The notes under the pieces are model-generated. The model was not told where the DNA came from, made no database searches, and was given only the letters and a program-made list of their open reading frames with translations. The translations under genes and the position numbers were made by a program. Shown here piece after piece: positions 59,600-64,000 of a stretch of 64,000 nucleotides of DNA (the first letter of the stretch is position 1; each line of letters opens with the position of its first letter). Source of the stretch: Ehretia macrophylla (lineage: Eukaryota > Streptophyta > Magnoliopsida > Boraginales > Ehretiaceae); assembly GCA_037974665.1 (NCBI GenBank), contig CM075770.1, positions 22,741,501-22,805,500 of the forward strand. The letters are read 5' to 3'.

Positions 59600-62500
59600 A
59601 TTGCGTCCACGCAATTCTTACCTGGTCAACAAACAACTCCGGATATTGATTCCGAACTTGGTCCTCTGTTTCCCATGTCGCTTCCTCAAACCCATGGTGA
59701 TTCCACAGAACCTTTACTAACGGAATACTCTTCCTGGGAAGTTCCTGAACTTTTCGATCCACAATTCGAATCAGTTTCTCCTCATAAGTCAACTTTTCCT
59801 CAATCTGCAAAGGCTCTGATTCAAGAACATGTGAAGGATCTGGATGGTATTTTCTCAACATTGACACGTGAAAAACATCGTTCAGTCTCAACAAGCTCAG
59901 AGGCAAAGCTAATCGTTAAGCCAAAGGACCTACCTTTTCGGTGATCTCATACGGACCCACATACCTGGGACTAAGTTTTCCGCTCTTACCGTGCCGAATC
60001 AACCCCTTTCGAGGAGAAATCTTAAGAAATACCTAATCTCCCAAAGCAAACTCAAGATCCCGACGGTGCTTATCCACGTAACTCTTTTGACGACTCTGAG
60101 CTGTAAGCATACGCTGGAGAATAAGGTGGACATTATCTACCATCTTAATCATCTCAGGTAACACAGTCGGATCAACTGTTCTCATCTCTCCAACCTCTTC
60201 CCAATACAATGGGGATCTGCATTTACGACAGTACAATGCCTCGTAGGGAGCCATACCTATAGTAGATTGATAACTATTATTGTAGGCGAACTCCGCTAAA
60301 GGCAAAAACTTTTCCTAATTCTTCCCAAAGTCTAACACATAAGCCCGAAGCATGTCTTCCAATATCCTGATGGTTCTCTCAGACTGGCCATCAGTTTGTG
60401 GATGATATGCAGTACTGAAGCTCAATTTAGTTCCCATGGCCTCTTGCAACTTTTGCCAAAAACGAGATCTAAATCTAGGATCTCTATCTGACACTATACT
60501 CTGTGGCACACCATGAAGTCTCACAATATTAGCAACATAAAGCTTAGCTAGTTTATCAAGGCTATCCTGTTTGTTCACAGGAATAAAATGTGAAACTTTA
60601 GTCAATCGGTCCACAACAAGCCAAACAGAATCACATCTTCTCGGAGATCTAGGAAGATCGGTCACAAGGTCCATTGTTATATGCACCCACTTCCATTGCG
60701 GAATCGACAACGGTTGTAGAAGCCTGGCTAGCCTCTGATGCTCAACTTTAACCCTTTGACAAGTTAAACACCTGGATACATACCCAACAATCTCCCTCTT
60801 CATATTGTTCCACCAGAAGTGTTGTTTCAAATCTCTATATATTTTAGTACTGCCCGGGTGAATCGTATATCTTGAATTATGTGCCTCGGACAGAATCTCA
60901 TTCTTCAAAGTCGGATCTCCAGGAACACACACCCTGTCCCTGAATTTGAAGATACCATCTGCATGTAATTTAAACTCCGACTCTCACCCTTTTGATTTTT
61001 CTTGGATTTTCAAGATGTGAGGATCAGTCTTCTGAGCCTCTCTGATTTGTGCTAGCAATCCCGACTGAATTTGTAAGCTAGCAAATCGAATCCCTACCTC
61101 AGTAGCTTCTGGCTTCCATGAACAAATTTCCTCCAAAGTCTCCCAATCCTTGATAATTAAACTTGCAACAGTAGCCTTTCGGCTCAAAGCATCAGCAACA
61201 ACATTTGCCTTACCTGACACATAGTTTATAGAATAGTTGTAGCCACTTAATAGCTCTAGCCATCTTCGCTGCCTCATATTCAAATCCTTTTGTGAAAATA
61301 AATATTTGAGACTCTTGCGGTCAGTAAAAATTTCAAATCTGCCACCCCACAAGTAATGACGCCACTTCTTCAAAGCAAACACAACTGCAGCCAACTCAAG
61401 ATCATGTGTAGGGTAATTGACTTCATATGGTTTCAACTTCCTAGAAGCATAAGCAATCACCTTACCATTCTGCATTAAAACACAACCCAAACCTTCTTTA
61501 GATGCATCACTGTAGACAACAAAGTTTTATGTTCCCTCAGGTAAAGCTCGTATAGGAGCTGTAATTAGTCTCTTCTTCAGTTCTTGGAAACTGGACTCAC
61601 ACTTAGCATCCCAATTATAAGTAACTTTCTTTTAAGTCAACTGGCTTAAAGGTCTAGAAATTTTGGAAATGTCTTTAACAAACCTCCGATAGTAACCTGC
61701 TAACCCCAGAAAACTCCGAATCTCTGACACCGTTTCAGGTCTCTTCCAAGACGAAACAACTTCAATCTTAGCTGGGTCTACTGAAATTCCTTGATTTGAA
61801 ATGATATGGCCTAGAAAAGATATTTGATTCAACCAGAATTCGCACTTGCTGAATTTAGCAAAAAGCTTGTTTTCTTGCAAAGTCTGTAACACAATCTTCA
61901 AATGTTGTTCATGTTCAGCCTCATTCTTAGAGTACACTAAAATGTCATCAATAAAGATTACAACAAACTGATCAAGATAAGGTCGAAAGACCCTCTGCAT
62001 TAAGTCCATGAATGCGGCTGGTGCATTCGTCAATCCAAATGGTAACACAACAAATTCATAGTGGCCATATCTAGTCCTGAATGCCATCTTAGGTATATCG
62101 TCACTCCGAATCCTGAGTTGATAGTAACCCTGCCTTAAGTCAAATTTAGAGTAAACACTCGTACCCTGCAACTGGTCAAACAATTCTTCAATCAATGGCA
62201 AGGGGTATTTGTTCTTAATCGTGACTTGATTAAGTCCCCTGTAATCAATACATAACCGTAGCGTGCCGTCTTTCTTTCTCACAAACAACACATGCCCCAC
62301 GACGAAGAATTAGGTTGTATAAACCCTTTATCAAGCAAGTTCTGAAACTGAATTTTTAATTCCTGAAGTTCAGCCGATGCCATTCTATAAGGACTTCTAG
62401 AAATTGGCGCAGTGCCTGGCACAAGATCAATCACAAACTCAATCTCCCTATCCGGTGGTAAACCCGGTAATTCCTCGGGAAATACACTAGGGAAGTCTTT

Positions 62501-63030
62501 AACAATCGGAACCTCATTCAAATTCAACTTATCAGTAGGCTGATTGATCAGATAAGCTAAGTAGGCTTCACAACCTTTATTCAATAACTTAGAAGCCTTG
62601 ATCGATGATAAAAGAGGTATTCGGGCAGTCCTGCAGTTCCCAACAATCTCCAGTACCGGTAGGTTAGGAATCTGAAGATAAACAATTTTTGTTCTACAAT
62701 CCAACTGAGCATAGTACTTCCCCAACCAGTCCATTCCCAAAATGATTTCAAAGTCAAGGAAGGGCAATATAATTAAATCAACAGGAAAATCACGGTTCTC
62801 AATGCATATATCACAAGATTTGCAAATAGACTCATTAACAAATTTCGCACCCAAAGGCATACTAACTTCAACTTCATGCAGCAGTTTATCAATGCAAACA
62901 TTCATAGATCGTGCACATGCAGGAGTTATAAACGAATGTGTAGCTCCGGGATCAATCAAAACATTAACTGGCTAAGTATTGAGAAGAAAGGTACCTTCCA
63001 TTATTGCGGTAGTATCGGGCAACTCCTCCG
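59600..63030 (-). pseudogene. pol region of element D2 (fossil)
   Basis: Domains in element order: protease about 62960-62690 ([26 protein letters not shown]); reverse transcriptase about 62380-61670 with [21 protein letters not shown] and [10 protein letters not shown]; RNase H about 61520-61230; integrase about 60920-60100 with [33 protein letters not shown] and [15 protein letters not shown]; and a chromodomain-like end about 59720-59620 (NHHGFEEATWE). Most residues match D1. The reading frame is broken in several places, more than in D1. Confidence 0.92.
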
Positions 63031-63129
63031 CATCTAGTGCAAAGACCCTAGCCTGCACCCTCTGTGCTGGACCTGCACCTGTAGCCCTATTCTGTACTCC
63101 CTGGCCTCCAGTACGACCCTGAACATTCT

Positions 63130-64000
63130 TATACTTAGGGCAATCTTTCACCCTATGGTCATCACTTCCACAACCGGTGCATTTACTACTCTTACTCTAG
63201 ATCGATTACAAAAGTAACACTACTGATTTTGTCTTACAACAGTGTTTCCTATAGGTGCGGGGGCTCTGGCAGTAGTAGGAATTGTAGCTCCCTGCTGGGG
63301 TCTAGTCGTAGCTGGCCTCCCCTGAATCTGATACTGAGGCTGATACGGACGTTGCTGAGGAACCTGCACAGAAGTCTGATACTGCCTCGGCTGACTCTGG
63401 CTACTTTGGCCCAAGTACTATTTCTTACTCGACTGACTACTTTCAGCTATCATTTCAGCCTTCCGTTTCTCAAACTTCGAGGCTGGTTGGAATGCCTCGG
63501 GAAAAGTAGTGTAGGGCTGCCCAGTCAAATGTAGCTGAATATCCATTCTCAGCCCACGAACAAACCTATGAATCATCCTCCTAGCTGGCCGCACCAGCTC
63601 TGGCATATACCTCGACAGGCTAACAAACCTAGCCACATACTGTGCAACAATCATGTTTCCCTGCTTCAGGGCCACAAACTCGTCTTCCCGCCTTTCCCTA
63701 GCCATCTCGGGAATATACTTGTCCCGAAACACACTCACAAAATCATCCCACAAATGCGGAACATCCTCACAGTCCTACCTCAACATGACAGTGTTCCACC
63801 ACTGTTCTGCGTCGCCCTCTAACAGGAATGCCGCACAATCCATTCTTGCCACATCAGTGTACCTCAAAGCAGCGAAGATTTTCTCAACACGGTTAATCCA
63901 TCTCTCGGCTGCCTCATCATCCGGCTCTCCGAAGAACTTACCAGGCTCGTGCCTCAAGAATTTCTCCAACTGATTATTCTCAGCCCTATACCCCTGTCCA
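63130..64000 (-). pseudogene. gag region of element D2, running off the window (fossil)
   Basis: This shows the same order as gag of D1: core blocks [48 protein letters not shown] and [18 protein letters not shown] at about 63970-63500, then a Q/P-rich linker at about 63420-63240 and the zinc-knuckle region near 63200-63130. The N-terminus lies past 64000. It is broken. Confidence 0.9.

Larger units (their letters stand above)
57284..64000 (-). mobile_element. Element D2: second family D chromovirus, cut by the window edge
   Basis: This minus-strand element inserted in the 5' LTR of E3. Visible are its 3' LTR (57284-59580), purine tract, pol region and most of gag. The gag start, primer site and 5' LTR lie beyond 64000. 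Its proteins are very like those of D1, but its LTR is clearly more different from the D1 LTRs, so this is a separate insertion of a related subfamily and not a copy of the D1 locus. About six to eight breaks are visible in the coding part. Confidence 0.93.

Noticed and set aside
22481-64000. D1 and D2 as a segmental duplication
   Set aside because: They sit in different targets (B2 with ATATG, E3 with GGAAT), their LTRs differ clearly, and no flanking sequence is shared.

Overview
This window is plant heterochromatin made almost entirely of repeats. I find no host gene. The evidence for a plant, probably a flowering plant, is the set of Ty3/Gypsy chromovirus-type elements: long LTRs of 2.3 to 3.6 kb, primer sites complementary to initiator Met-tRNA (TGGTATCAGAGC), the order gag-protease-RT-RNase H-integrase, and a chromodomain-like tail ending in motifs such as EEATWERED. 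The best fit is the Tekay/Del lineage. The species cannot be named from the sequence.

The substrate is one tandem satellite array with a monomer of about 341 bp. It appears at 1-304, 10304-15023, 18482-19040 and 49833-51907. The monomer phase continues correctly across each gap, so this was one array of about 7.7 kb (23 recognisable monomer starts) that four separate retroelement insertions split: element A at 305-10298, solo LTR B1 at 15024-18476, nest C at 19041-49827, and element E3 starting at 51908. For the first three, matching 5-bp target duplications close the insertion: GCCTT, CGGGC and GTAGA.

Four related LTR families occur. Family A: one full-length copy on the + strand. Family B: the solo LTR B1, the solo LTR B2, and the LTRs of element C. 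Family D: full-length D1 and partial D2, both on the - strand. Family E: solo LTRs E1 and E2, and the element E3, whose short internal region has no recognisable coding domain.

The nest at 19041-49827 reads from outside in. Element C (-) carries in its left LTR an opposite-strand solo LTR of its own family (B2, 21681-37844, duplication AGGTG). B2 is itself split by full-length D1 (22481-31991, duplication ATATG) and solo LTR E1 (34268-37187, duplication GTGCC). The pol part of C is split by solo LTR E2 (40178-42800, duplication ATGAA). On the right, the 5' LTR of E3 is split by D2 (from 57284), which runs off the window.

All coding-capable elements are fossils with broken reading frames. D1 is the least decayed. 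LTR pairs differ by about 2% (A, D1) and 3 to 4% (C, E3) by eye, which at commonly used plant rates suggests insertions within the last one to two million years. The points most worth following up are the rebuilt satellite array and its monomer subtypes, three short sequence boxes shared by otherwise diverged LTR families, the apparently non-autonomous E family, and the large inverted repeat made by a family B LTR landing inside another.
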